Of a DNA stretch of 64,000 nt, positions 8,596-16,973 are shown in pieces. Position 1 is the stretch's first letter. Every line of letters starts with the position of its first letter. The translations under genes were made by a program, and so were the position numbers. Under the pieces are notes generated by a model. That model searched no databases. It was not told the DNA's origin and worked only from the letters and a program-made list of their open reading frames with translations. Source of the stretch: Mycolicibacterium arenosum. Its GTDB lineage: Bacteria > Actinomycetota > Actinomycetes > Mycobacteriales > Mycobacteriaceae. The stretch lies in NCBI RefSeq assembly GCF_024320865.1, contig NZ_JANDBD010000001.1, positions 62,001-126,000 of the forward strand. Direction: 5' to 3'.

Positions 8596-9735
8596 ATGGT
8601 GACGCTGAACGACGACGCCGTCAGGGACATCGACACCGGGGTTCCCATGAACCGGTACGCGCGCGGGTGGCACTGCATAGGCCTGGCCGAGGACTTCCGC
8701 GACGGCAAGCCGCACGGCATCAACGCGTTCGGCACCCGGTTGGTGGTATTCGAGGATTCGCAGGGTGATCTGCAGGTCCTCGACGCCTACTGCAGGCACA
8801 TGGGTGGAGATCTGTCGCAGGGCAGCATCAAGGGTGACTCGGTGGCGTGTCCGTTCCACGACTGGCGCTGGCAGGGGTCCACGGGCAAGTGCTCGCTGGT
8901 GCCCTACGCCAAGCGCACTCCGCGGCTGGCGCGGACGAGGCGCTGGCAGACCGGTGAGGTCAACGGGCAGCTGCTGGTGTGGCACGACCCCGAGGGCTCG
9001 GTGCCCGCACAGGAACTGTTCCCGCCCACCATCGACGGCTACGACGACGGCCGGTGGTCGCCCTGGTCGTGGCACTCGATTCTCATCGAGGGGTCGCACT
9101 GCCGCGAGATCGTCGACAACAACGTCGACATGGCGCACTTCTTCTACATCCACCGCGCGTATCCGACGTACTTCAAGAACATCATCGAAGGCCACACCGC
9201 CACCCAGCTGATGGAGTCCAAGCCGCGTCCCGACACCACGAAGAACTACGAGAACATGTGGGAGGGAACGAAGTTGCGCTCGGAGGCCACCTACTTCGGA
9301 CCCGCCTACATGATCAACTGGCTGCACAACGACGTCGCGCCCGACTTCACGATCGAGGTGGCGCTGATCAACTGCCACTACCCCGTCAGCCACAACTCCT
9401 TCGTGCTGCAGTACGGCGTCGCCGTCCAGGAACTACCGGGCATGCCAGCCGAGAACGCCGCCAAGCTCGCCAGGGCGATGAGCACGTCCTTCGGCGGCGG
9501 TTTCCTCGACGACGTCGAGATCTGGAAGCACAAGACGCGCATCGAGAACCCGCTCCTCACCGAGGAGGACGGCGCCGTCTACCAGCACCGACGGTGGTAT
9601 GAGCAGTTCTATGTCGACGCGGCGGACGTCACCTCCGAGATGACCGATCGGTTCGAGGTCGAGGTCGACACCAGCCACGCCAACGAGTTCTGGCGCCAGG
9701 AGGTCGCCGAGAACCTGGAGCGCGCTCGCGGGTGA
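8596..9735 (+). CDS. kshA: KshA-like Rieske 3-ketosteroid 9alpha-hydroxylase oxygenase
   Basis: A 379-aa oxygenase closely resembling KshA, which hydroxylates 3-ketosteroids at C9 together with the reductase KshB to open the steroid nucleus. Rieske 2Fe-2S ligands are Cys66/His68 and Cys85/His88. The mononuclear iron motif DNNVDMAHFFYIH gives His181 and His186, the positions known for KshA enzymes. The end (AVYQHRRWYEQFYVD) is also KshA-like. The start at 8596 has a GAGGAGG-type site; the in-frame start at 8557 falls inside the operator-like repeat. Fast growers carry several KshA paralogues, so the substrate may be a steroid variant. No kshB is adjacent. Confidence 0.88.
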   Translation: MVTLNDDAVRDIDTGVPMNRYARGWHCIGLAEDFRDGKPHGINAFGTRLVVFEDSQGDLQVLDAYCRHMGGDLSQGSIKGDSVACPFHDWRWQGSTGKCSLVPYAKRTPRLARTRRWQTGEVNGQLLVWHDPEGSVPAQELFPPTIDGYDDGRWSPWSWHSILIEGSHCREIVDNNVDMAHFFYIHRAYPTYFKNIIEGHTATQLMESKPRPDTTKNYENMWEGTKLRSEATYFGPAYMINWLHNDVAPDFTIEVALINCHYPVSHNSFVLQYGVAVQELPGMPAENAAKLARAMSTSFGGGFLDDVEIWKHKTRIENPLLTEEDGAVYQHRRWYEQFYVDAADVTSEMTDRFEVEVDTSHANEFWRQEVAENLERARG

Positions 9736-9902
9736 GCGCTGGAGAAGCCGTAACCGAGCTCCACCCGATCGACCCGAAGGTGTCGTTCGAGCCGCTCGGC
9801 CACGTCAACCTGGGGCCAGTGCTCGTCGACTCGGACTATGACGACGTTGTCGCGCTTCATACGTCGTCACATTCCATCTCGCGGTTGCCTCACCCGCCCT
9901 GA
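9732..9902 (+). CDS. possible small protein overlapping the oxygenase stop
   Basis: A GTG at 9732 overlaps the oxygenase stop (GTGA) and opens a 56-aa frame. The peptide (EPLGHVNLGPVLVDSDYDD) is unlike any family I know. The four-base overlap is typical of translational coupling, which is the main argument for it. It could be a real small partner, a decayed remnant of a longer gene, or chance. Confidence 0.3.
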   Translation: MSAGEAVTELHPIDPKVSFEPLGHVNLGPVLVDSDYDDVVALHTSSHSISRLPHPP

Positions 9903-9940
9903 AAGAGAGTGCCAGCGATTTCGCGCGCTGACGACCGCGT

Positions 9941-9954
9941 CAGTTGTATAACTG
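9941..9954 (+). promoter_or_regulatory. palindrome with -10 element for a leaderless cupin mRNA
   Basis: CAGTT-GTAT-AACTG is an inverted repeat containing TATAAC (9947-9952). That hexamer ends 6 bases before the cupin ATG at 9959, the spacing of a -10 box whose transcript begins at the start codon. No ribosome-binding site is present. The repeat could also bind a regulator at the promoter. Confidence 0.45.
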
Positions 9955-9958
9955 CGGC

Positions 9959-10441
9959 ATGACGACGCAAAGCCCGGCTTTCGTTGTGCGGGACGCGGGG
10001 GCGAAGTTCCACTTCCTGAACACGCTCTACACGGCGAAGGTCAACAGCGAACAGACCAACGGACAGTTCACCGCGATGGAGTTCCTCGCGCCGAGGAACT
10101 TCGGGCCGCCGCTGCACCGCCACGATGCCGAAGACGAACTGTTCTACATCGTCGACGGGGAACTGTGGCTCTGCTGCGGCGACGTCGAAGCCATCCACGG
10201 CGCGGGAGCCGTGGTCTGGCTGCCCCGTGGGCTACCGCATACGTTTCAGGTGCGGTCCGAGACGGCCAAGGTGTTCCAACTGTCCACCCCCGGCGGCTTC
10301 GAGCACTTCGTGACCGCGTTGGGGGAGCCGACTGACAAGCCGGGTCTGCCGGCGCCCGGGCCGATCGATCCGGGGCACGTCGCCGAAGTATGCGGGCAGT
10401 TTGACATCCAGGTGCTCGGCCCGCCGCCAGCACCCCGCTAG
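9959..10441 (+). CDS. cupin-domain protein (quercetinase-like)
   Basis: A 160-aa single-cupin protein. Motif 1 (PPLHRHDAEDELFYIVDGELW, from residue about 43) carries two His and a Glu metal ligand. Motif 2 (WLPRGLPHTFQV) carries the third His. Such proteins are dioxygenases or isomerases of small aromatics or flavonols. The chosen ATG at 9959 has a -10-like hexamer directly upstream rather than a Shine-Dalgarno, so it is probably leaderless. It may belong with the upstream oxygenase locus, but the 217-bp gap and separate promoter argue for its own control. Confidence 0.8.
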   Translation: MTTQSPAFVVRDAGAKFHFLNTLYTAKVNSEQTNGQFTAMEFLAPRNFGPPLHRHDAEDELFYIVDGELWLCCGDVEAIHGAGAVVWLPRGLPHTFQVRSETAKVFQLSTPGGFEHFVTALGEPTDKPGLPAPGPIDPGHVAEVCGQFDIQVLGPPPAPR

Positions 10442-10507
10442 CCGTTTCAAAGGATTCTCTCAACGAACGCTTCATGCTCGCTCAGACCGCGAGCGCACAG
10501 TGGTCTG

Positions 10508-10714
10508 ATGACCACCGCGATCCGACTCACCCTGGCCGGGATCTTCACGGCTCTGCTGCTGGGCGTCGTCTACGCCAGCGGCGAGTGGGGGCACGTGATC
10601 GCGACGACTGCCGGCTTCGCGACCGCGATCGCATTGCTCGGTGCCGCCGTGCTGGGGTGGGAGCGCGTGGTGACATCGGCGGAGTCGGCCGGACTGGTCG
10701 ACCTCGAGCACTAG
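10508..10714 (+). CDS. small two-helix membrane protein
   Basis: A 68-aa protein with two hydrophobic segments (residues about 5-24 and 32-50) and a short acidic tail. No motif beyond the membrane segments. It is convergent with soxG, whose stop abuts it at 10714/10715. No function can be suggested. Confidence 0.55.
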   Translation: MTTAIRLTLAGIFTALLLGVVYASGEWGHVIATTAGFATAIALLGAAVLGWERVVTSAESAGLVDLEH

Positions 10715-11257
10715 CTAGCGATACTCCAGCGTCGCGTCGAGCAGCCATTCGGCCAGATAGCTCGCGAACGAGGCCCGCACCAGGATGCGGAAGTCCGTGC
10801 CGTCGTCGGCGAGCGGTACCAACACCACCGCGGCGTGTCCGAGCATCGTCTGCGCCGACGAGCCGGGGCCGAACGCGACCGGATGCAGATCCAGTGAGCA
10901 GCCTTTCGCCAGCACATCCCGCGCGCGTGCTCCCGTGAGTCGCAGCGTCGTGCGCTGTGCGGACACGTCCACCGCCGCGCCCCCGTGCTCGGCGACCGCC
11001 TCGCGCAGTGCGGCCTCCAACTCCTCGCCCGCACGCACCGTCGAGGTGACGAGCGACTCCTGCGGTCCGAACCAGATGACGGAGCAGTCGGCACCGAGCA
11101 CCCCGGCGACCGCCGCCTGACCCGCCCCCGCGGGTTCCATCCACAGGTCGACCATCGTGACGAACGGCTCCTCCGCGATGCGCGCCGCCGCGGGGGTCGC
11201 TACGAATCGGGACGCGAAGTCCTGCAACGGACTTCGCCGTGTGAGTGTCTCAGCCAT
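10715..11257 (-). CDS. soxG: sarcosine oxidase gamma subunit
   Basis: A 180-aa protein, last gene of the sox operon. The sequence LRLTGARARDVLAKGCSLDL matches the GcvT-like fold of SoxG, the small subunit of heterotetrameric sarcosine oxidase. The enzyme oxidises sarcosine to glycine with transfer of the methyl carbon to tetrahydrofolate and release of hydrogen peroxide. Its ATG overlaps the soxA stop by 8 bp, so translation is coupled. Confidence 0.9.
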   Translation of the reverse strand: MAETLTRRSPLQDFASRFVATPAAARIAEEPFVTMVDLWMEPAGAGQAAVAGVLGADCSVIWFGPQESLVTSTVRAGEELEAALREAVAEHGGAAVDVSAQRTTLRLTGARARDVLAKGCSLDLHPVAFGPGSSAQTMLGHAAVVLVPLADDGTDFRILVRASFASYLAEWLLDATLEYR

Positions 11258-14054
11258 CGCGGCGTGCCCCCTCCGGGTCGACGAGAACGGAACCGGTGAC
11301 CTCCACGGGAATCAGCCCACCGTTCACCGGGACGTGCACGGTGTCACCGATCCGCGCGCGGCCGCCCTTGACGAGCGCGAGCGCGAACGGCCTGCCGAGT
11401 TCGGCGCTGCGGTAGCTCGAGGTGACGTGACCGAGCATCGGCACCGGGGGCGGCGGAAGCTCACCCGCGGAGACGAATTCGATGATCTGCGCGCCTTCCG
11501 GCAGCACGGTGGCGCCGTCGGTGGGAAGCAGGCCGACGAACTGCTTGCGCAGCGGGTTGAGGTTCTCGCTGCGGGTGAACGAACGCTTGCCGATGAAGTC
11601 CGGCTTCTTCTTCGACACCACCCAGTTCATCCCGAGGTCCTGCGGCGTCACCGTGCCGTCGGTGTCCTGCCCGATGATGGGGTAACCCTTCTCGGCGCGC
11701 AGCACGTGCATGGTCTCGGTGCCGTACGGGGTGATCCCGAACGGTTCGCCCGCCGCGATCAGGCGCTCCCACACCGCGGTGGCGTGCCAGCCGTCGACGT
11801 TGACCTCGTAGGCGAGTTCGCCGGAGAAGCTGACCCGGCCGATGCGCACGTGCACGCCGTCCAGGGTCGTGTCGCGCCAGGCCATGAACGGAAACGCCTC
11901 GTTACTCACGTCGACATCGCCGAACACCGCGCCGATCACGTTGCGGGACTTCGGTCCTGCCACCGGAAACGTGTGCCACTGCTCGGTGACCGACGTGAGC
12001 CGCACCCGTAGATGCGGCCACTCGGTCTGCAGCCACTCCTCCATCCAGTCGAGGATCTTGGCGGCGCCGCCGGTGGTCGTGAACACCTGAAAGCGATCGT
12101 CGGCAAGCCGCATGACGGTGCCGTCGTCGATCACCATGCCGTCGACGCCGCACATCACGCCGTAGCGGATCATGCCGACTTTGAGCGAACTCATCAGGTT
12201 GGTGTAGAGCAGGTCCAGGAACGCCCCCGCATCGGCCCCCTGCACGTCGATCTTGCCGAGCGTCGACCCGTCGAGGATGCCGACTCCGCTTCGCACCGCG
12301 GCGCATTCGCGCAGGACCGCGGCCTCCATATCCTCCCCCGCCACGGGGTAGTAGCGCGGCCGCTTCCACTGCCCGACGTCCTCGAAGACCGCGCCGCGGG
12401 CGACATGCCAATCATGCACGGCCGTCACGCGTTCCGGCTCGAACAGCCTGCCGCGGTCCCGGCCCGCAAGCGCGGCGAACGCGACCGGCGTGTACGGCGG
12501 CCGGAACGTCGTCACACCCAGTTCCTCCATCGGCGTGCCGAGCAGATCGGACGTGACTCCCGACGCGACCACCCCGGACGTCTTGCCCTGATCGTGGGCG
12601 GTGCCGATCGTGGTGTAGCGCTTGATGTGCTCCATCGATCGCATTCCGGCGCCGACCGCGCGCACCAGGTCGGCGACGGTGGCGTCGCGCTGCACGTCGA
12701 CGAACTGTCGATCGGCGCGATCCGGGTCGGGGACGTACCAGAGCACCAGGCCGGGCGCGGCGGTTCGAACCGGGTCATCCTCTCCCGCAAGGGGTTCGGA
12801 CGTCCCGTCGACGCCCTCCCGCCCGGTGCGCAGGCACGAGGGCAGGTCGAACACGCCCGCTACGGAACCGACGACGCTGACGCGCTCGAGCGGATCGGCG
12901 GGCAGGAACGCACCGAGGACCTCGTCGTACCGCAGCTGTCCGCGCACCTGGCTGAACAGGTGAACGGCCGGATTCCAGCCGCCGCTGACGAGGAGGGCGT
13001 CACACGGGAGTTCAGCGTCGTCGACCAGCGCGTGTGTCACCCGAGCGTCACCACGGGTGCCGCTGACGACCGCGCCTGCGCGCACGGTCAGTTCGCGGGC
13101 GGCGCACTGGTCGAGCAGGTCCGCGGGGACGTCGGCGCGGGCGTCGACGATCGCGTGCACGCGAGCGCCCGCGTCGTGCAGGTCGAACGCCGCCTGATAG
13201 GCGCTGTCGTTGGTGGTGAACACGACGATCCGTTCCCCGACCACGACGCCGTAGCGGTGCAGGAAGGTTCTGGCGGCGGTGGCGAGCATGACGCCGGGGC
13301 GGTCGTTGTCCGTGAACACGACGGGGCGTTCGTGTGCCCCGGTCGCGATGACGATGTGCCCGGCGCGGATTCGCCACACTCGCTGCCTGCTCACGGTGGC
13401 CGGGGCGGCGGCTCCGAGGTGATCGGTGCGGCGCTCGAGGGCGAGCACGAAGCCGTCGTCGTAGTGGCCGAACGCGGTCGTGCGCTGCAGGTGCAGCACG
13501 TCGGGGTGGGAGGCGAGCTCGGCGACGGTGTCGGCGATCCAATCGGCTGCGGGCCTGATCCCGATCACGTCGGTGGTGCCGAGCAGAGCGCCGCCGGCCT
13601 CACTCTGTTCGTCGACCAGGACGACGCGTGCGCCCGAGCGCGCCGCGGTGAGCGCCGCGGCCAACCCGGCGGGACCGGCGCCCACGATGAGCACGTCGGT
13701 ATGCACGTGGGTGCTGTCGTACCGGGCGGGGTCGGCGGTATCGGCTAGCCGGCCCTGGCCGGGGATGCCATGGGCGACAAGGCCGTCGAACAGCTCGACG
13801 GTCGTCGCCAGCAGCATCGGCTCCGGGAACGGGTGGTCGATCTGCACCAGGCCGCCGGTGTCCTCGGCCCAGGCGGCGGTGATCCCGCGCGGGCGGCCCA
13901 GCTTGATGCTGGTCGCGATCCGGTGAACGCCGTTGGCCAGCAGGGCCGAGGCGAGGGTGTCGCCGTGGTGGCCGGTCATCTTCCTGCCGTCGAACGTGAA
14001 CGTGATGGTGGTGTCGCGATCGATGCGGCCACCGCGTTCGGTGCGCGCGGTCAC
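11250..14054 (-). CDS. soxA: sarcosine oxidase alpha subunit
   Basis: A 934-aa subunit, close to the usual length of about 960. The N-terminal region has a ferredoxin-like loop (DTLASALLANGV). It is followed by a dinucleotide-binding domain (DVLIVGAGPAGLAAALTAAR, about residues 115-135) that binds NAD+. The C-terminal 400 residues are a GcvT-type aminomethyltransferase domain that uses tetrahydrofolate. The GTG at 14054 overlaps the soxD stop (GTGA); the longer upstream reading runs through soxD and is rejected. It acts in the cytosol with SoxB, SoxD and SoxG. Confidence 0.93.
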   Translation of the reverse strand: MTARTERGGRIDRDTTITFTFDGRKMTGHHGDTLASALLANGVHRIATSIKLGRPRGITAAWAEDTGGLVQIDHPFPEPMLLATTVELFDGLVAHGIPGQGRLADTADPARYDSTHVHTDVLIVGAGPAGLAAALTAARSGARVVLVDEQSEAGGALLGTTDVIGIRPAADWIADTVAELASHPDVLHLQRTTAFGHYDDGFVLALERRTDHLGAAAPATVSRQRVWRIRAGHIVIATGAHERPVVFTDNDRPGVMLATAARTFLHRYGVVVGERIVVFTTNDSAYQAAFDLHDAGARVHAIVDARADVPADLLDQCAARELTVRAGAVVSGTRGDARVTHALVDDAELPCDALLVSGGWNPAVHLFSQVRGQLRYDEVLGAFLPADPLERVSVVGSVAGVFDLPSCLRTGREGVDGTSEPLAGEDDPVRTAAPGLVLWYVPDPDRADRQFVDVQRDATVADLVRAVGAGMRSMEHIKRYTTIGTAHDQGKTSGVVASGVTSDLLGTPMEELGVTTFRPPYTPVAFAALAGRDRGRLFEPERVTAVHDWHVARGAVFEDVGQWKRPRYYPVAGEDMEAAVLRECAAVRSGVGILDGSTLGKIDVQGADAGAFLDLLYTNLMSSLKVGMIRYGVMCGVDGMVIDDGTVMRLADDRFQVFTTTGGAAKILDWMEEWLQTEWPHLRVRLTSVTEQWHTFPVAGPKSRNVIGAVFGDVDVSNEAFPFMAWRDTTLDGVHVRIGRVSFSGELAYEVNVDGWHATAVWERLIAAGEPFGITPYGTETMHVLRAEKGYPIIGQDTDGTVTPQDLGMNWVVSKKKPDFIGKRSFTRSENLNPLRKQFVGLLPTDGATVLPEGAQIIEFVSAGELPPPPVPMLGHVTSSYRSAELGRPFALALVKGGRARIGDTVHVPVNGGLIPVEVTGSVLVDPEGARRDG

Positions 14055-14326
14055 GGGGTCGGCCTCTGCTCGCCGGGGCGGTACACGCTTTGGAAGCGGT
14101 AGCTGGCGGTGTCGCGAATCGCGTTGAACCAGCGGCGGCATCCCGCGCTGTGGCTCCACCGCTCGGCGAACAGCCCCTTGGGGTTCGCGCGGAAGAACAC
14201 GTAGTGGGCCCACTGCTCGTCGGTCAGCGCCTGCGGGTCGTCGGGATACGGTACGTGCGCCTCCCCGCCGTAATGGAACTCGGTCTCCTCGCGCAGCCCG
14301 CACCACGGGCATTCGATGAGTTGCAT
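14051..14326 (-). CDS. soxD: sarcosine oxidase delta subunit
   Basis: A 91-aa zinc-binding subunit. CPWCGLREETEF and the later AGCRRWFN supply the Cys cluster that holds zinc in SoxD. The YRPGEQRP end is also family-typical. It lies 16 bp after soxB and overlaps soxA by 4 bp, giving the canonical B-D-A-G order. Confidence 0.93.
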   Translation of the reverse strand: MQLIECPWCGLREETEFHYGGEAHVPYPDDPQALTDEQWAHYVFFRANPKGLFAERWSHSAGCRRWFNAIRDTASYRFQSVYRPGEQRPTP

Positions 14327-14342
14327 TGCGTAAGCTCCTGTC

Positions 14343-15581
14343 TCAGTGTGCGACGGCAGCGGCGCCGTGTTCGTCGACGAGGGCCCCGGTGACGAACCGG
14401 TCGAGGCTGAACGGTGCGATGTACTCGTGTGGCTCGTCGTTGGCGATGGTGTCCGCCATGCACCAGCCGATGCCCGGCGTGGCCTTGAAGCCGCCGGTGC
14501 CCCAGCCGGCGTTGAGGTACAGGTTCTCGTAGGGCGTGCGGCCCGCGATCGGGGATGCGTCGGGGCAGACGTCGACGATGCCCGCCCACGTGCGAAGCAG
14601 ATGGGCGCGTGCGAAAACCGGGAACAGTTCGACCGCTGCGGCCATCTGGCGCTCGATGATGTGGAACGCGCCGCGCTGGCCGTACCCGTTGTACGAGTCG
14701 ACGCCGGCCCCCATGACCAGTTCGCCCTTGTGCGCCTGCGACACGTAGACGTGCACGGCGTTCGACATCACGATGGTCGGGTGCACGGGTTCGAGCAGTT
14801 CGGACACCAACGCCTGCAGCGGGTGGCTCTGCAGGGGCGTGCGGATGCCGAGCATGTCCGTCAACGTCGACGTGTGCCCCGCGGCGCACAGCGCGACCTG
14901 TCCGGCGCCGATGTCGCCCCGCGTCGTGCGCACCGCGGTGACGCGGTCACCGTCGGTGACGAAGCCCGTCACCTCGCAGTTCTGGATGATGTCGATCCCG
15001 GCTTCGTCGGCCCGGCGCGCGAAACCCCATGCCACGTAGTCGTGCTTCGCGATGCCAGCGCGGGGCTGGTACGTCGCTCCGAGCACGGGATAGCGAATGT
15101 CGTTGGAGACGTTGACGATCGGGCACAGCTTCTTGACCTCGTCGGGACCGATCCACTCGGCGTCGACCCCGTTGAGCCGGTTGGCCTCGACGCGGCGAAC
15201 ACTGTCGCGGACGTCCTGCAGGCTGTGCGCGAGGTTGAGCACACCGCGCTGGCTGAACAGGATCGGGTAGTCGAGATCCTCTTCGAGACCCTCCCAGAGC
15301 TTGAGTGCGTGCTCGTAGATGCGGGCGCTCTCGTCCCACAGGTAGTTGGACCGGATCAGCGTCGTGTTGCGTGCCATGTTCCCGCCGGCCAGCCAACCGC
15401 GTTCGAGCACCGCGACGTTGGTGATGCCGTGGTTCTTGGCCAGGTAGTGCGCGGTGGCGAGGCCGTGGCCGCCGCCGCCGACGATGACGACGTCGTAGTT
15501 CTTCTTCGGCTCCGGAGTGCGCCAGAGGAAGTCGGGGTGATCGGGCAGGTGCGCGCCGGGTGGGGCGGGGGACGGGTTCAT
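14343..15581 (-). CDS. soxB: sarcosine oxidase beta subunit
   Basis: A 412-aa FAD/FMN flavoprotein, the catalytic subunit. The FAD-binding Rossmann motif [14 protein letters not shown] lies at residues about 31-44. The C-terminal [16 protein letters not shown] and [12 protein letters not shown] motifs are typical of the DAO/SoxB family. It is the first gene of the operon; the promoter faces the GntR gene across a 112-bp gap containing palindromes. Sarcosine would come from creatine or glycine betaine breakdown; no such genes lie in this window. Confidence 0.93.
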   Translation of the reverse strand: MNPSPAPPGAHLPDHPDFLWRTPEPKKNYDVVIVGGGGHGLATAHYLAKNHGITNVAVLERGWLAGGNMARNTTLIRSNYLWDESARIYEHALKLWEGLEEDLDYPILFSQRGVLNLAHSLQDVRDSVRRVEANRLNGVDAEWIGPDEVKKLCPIVNVSNDIRYPVLGATYQPRAGIAKHDYVAWGFARRADEAGIDIIQNCEVTGFVTDGDRVTAVRTTRGDIGAGQVALCAAGHTSTLTDMLGIRTPLQSHPLQALVSELLEPVHPTIVMSNAVHVYVSQAHKGELVMGAGVDSYNGYGQRGAFHIIERQMAAAVELFPVFARAHLLRTWAGIVDVCPDASPIAGRTPYENLYLNAGWGTGGFKATPGIGWCMADTIANDEPHEYIAPFSLDRFVTGALVDEHGAAAVAH

Positions 15582-15609
15582 CGCCGGACCATCGAGCCTT
15601 CCTGCAGGA

Positions 15610-15638
15610 CGACTGAAATCGTATTGATATATCAGTCG
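15610..15638. promoter_or_regulatory. nested palindromes in the soxB/GntR divergent promoter
   Basis: CGACTGA (15610-15616) is matched exactly by TCAGTCG (15632-15638). Inside lies a perfect 10-bp palindrome TGATATATCA (15625-15634). A possible -35 (TTGATA, 15624-15629) and -10 (TAGGAT, 15649-15654) for the GntR gene overlap it. FCD-type GntR regulators usually bind short TA-centred palindromes, so this is a strong candidate operator for both genes. Confidence 0.6.
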
Positions 15639-15693
15639 TGGGATAGCGTAGGATCACGACGCGACGGCGTCAATCGGACGGAGGGGATCGGCG

Positions 15694-16365
15694 ATGAGCC
15701 TGGCGGAGGCGTCCCCGCGCGGATCCGGCGGTGGCATCGAGACCAGCGCGGATCGGGCTTACGACGTGATCCGGGAGCGGCTGGTCATGCTCGACATCCG
15801 GCCGGGGGAGCCCATCAACGACGAGGCGCTCGGCGCTGAACTCGGAGTCGGCCGCACGCCCGTCCGCGAGGCGCTCAAGCGGCTGGAGCAGGACCGGTTG
15901 GTGGTGGCCTTTCCGCGTCGCGGGACGTTCGCGACCGCGGTCGACATGACCGATCTCGCCGACATCTCCGAGATCCGCAAGCAGCTGGAACCGACCGCGG
16001 CGGCCCGTGCGGCGCGCACCGCGTCACCCGATGCACGCGCCCGCCTCACCGCGCTGATCGGGGAGATCGTGGAACTCGACGACGCCGACGACCCGCGCGA
16101 GGTCCTGCGCCGCGACGTCCACGTCCACCGGGAGATCTACCGCGCCTCGGGTAACCCGCACCTCGAGCAGATCCTGGTCAGCCTGGACGCGCACGCCACG
16201 CGAATCTGGTGCCTGTTCCTTGACCGGCTCCCCGACGTCGCCAGCCACGTCCGCGAGCACGTCGGCCTCATCGAGGCGATCGTCTCCGGTGACGACACCG
16301 CCGCAGCGGAACTGACTCTCGCGCACGTAACGGGCTTCGAGCGGGCGATCCGCGCACTGCTCTAG
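15694..16365 (+). CDS. GntR-family regulator, FCD type
   Basis: A 223-aa regulator. Residues about 18-85 are the winged helix (AYDVIRERLVMLDIRPGEP, then LGVGRTPVREALKRLEQDRLV). Residues 95-220 are a helical FCD effector domain with His/Asp metal-type ligands (RRDVHVHREIYRASGNPHL). It is divergent from soxB and probably controls the sox operon and itself. The effector is unknown; sarcosine or a related N-methyl compound is the simplest guess. Confidence 0.9.
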   Translation: MSLAEASPRGSGGGIETSADRAYDVIRERLVMLDIRPGEPINDEALGAELGVGRTPVREALKRLEQDRLVVAFPRRGTFATAVDMTDLADISEIRKQLEPTAAARAARTASPDARARLTALIGEIVELDDADDPREVLRRDVHVHREIYRASGNPHLEQILVSLDAHATRIWCLFLDRLPDVASHVREHVGLIEAIVSGDDTAAAELTLAHVTGFERAIRALL

Positions 16366-16973
16366 GAGCGCAACCGCGCCAGCAGCGACTCCAGCCCGTA
16401 CTCGAACACCGCGTCGTAGTCGGTGGGGGACTGCAGTGCGGCGACCAGATCCTGATCCGGCCAGTCGTCGGTCCACAGCGTCGGGTCCTCCTCGTCGTGC
16501 TTCTCACCGCGAACCGCGGTGAACTGCATGACCGCCGACGACACCACGTGCACCTCGACCGCGCGCAGGATGAGCGCGGCCTCGGCGCCCGTAACCCCGA
16601 GTTGGGCTAGTTCGATCGCGAGCTTCTGCTGAATCGGCAAGAACAGCAACGGCGTTCGGTCCCTCTCATGTGCGATCGCGAGGAGGTGCTGCCGCTCGAT
16701 GAGTGCGCGCCGCTGCGCCCGCGCGAGCGCGGCGATGCGATCGGCGGCGCTGTCGCCCTCCAGGGGGAGGTTGGCCATCTCGGCGAGCAGACGGTCCACC
16801 AGGTCGTCGAACAGCTTGTCGCGTCCGCCGACGTGCCAGTAGATCGACGTCACGGCGACACCGAGTTGGTCGGCGAGTTTGCGCATGGTGAACGCGTCGA
16901 CCCCGGTCGCCTCGATCAGCCGGGCCGCGGCGTCCAGGATGGTGTCCGCCGTGATCGGCTCAGGGCGCGTCAC
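16362..16973 (-). CDS. TetR-family regulator of the Rieske/amidohydrolase cluster
   Basis: A 203-aa TetR protein with the helix-turn-helix in residues about 10-55 (ILDAAARLIEATG, then LGVAVTSIYWHVGGRDKLFDDL) and a TetR_C-like helical ligand domain. It overlaps the oxygenase gene by 14 bp and so is translated from the same mRNA. It is convergent with GntR, overlapping by 4 bp. The tandem boxes at 18314-18351 are its likely operators. Confidence 0.9.
   Translation of the reverse strand: MTRPEPITADTILDAAARLIEATGVDAFTMRKLADQLGVAVTSIYWHVGGRDKLFDDLVDRLLAEMANLPLEGDSAADRIAALARAQRRALIERQHLLAIAHERDRTPLLFLPIQQKLAIELAQLGVTGAEAALILRAVEVHVVSSAVMQFTAVRGEKHDEEDPTLWTDDWPDQDLVAALQSPTDYDAVFEYGLESLLARLRS

Noticed and set aside
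12012..13748. 578-codon plus-strand frame across soxA
   Set aside because: Shadow of soxA caused by high GC; the soxA domains are unambiguous.
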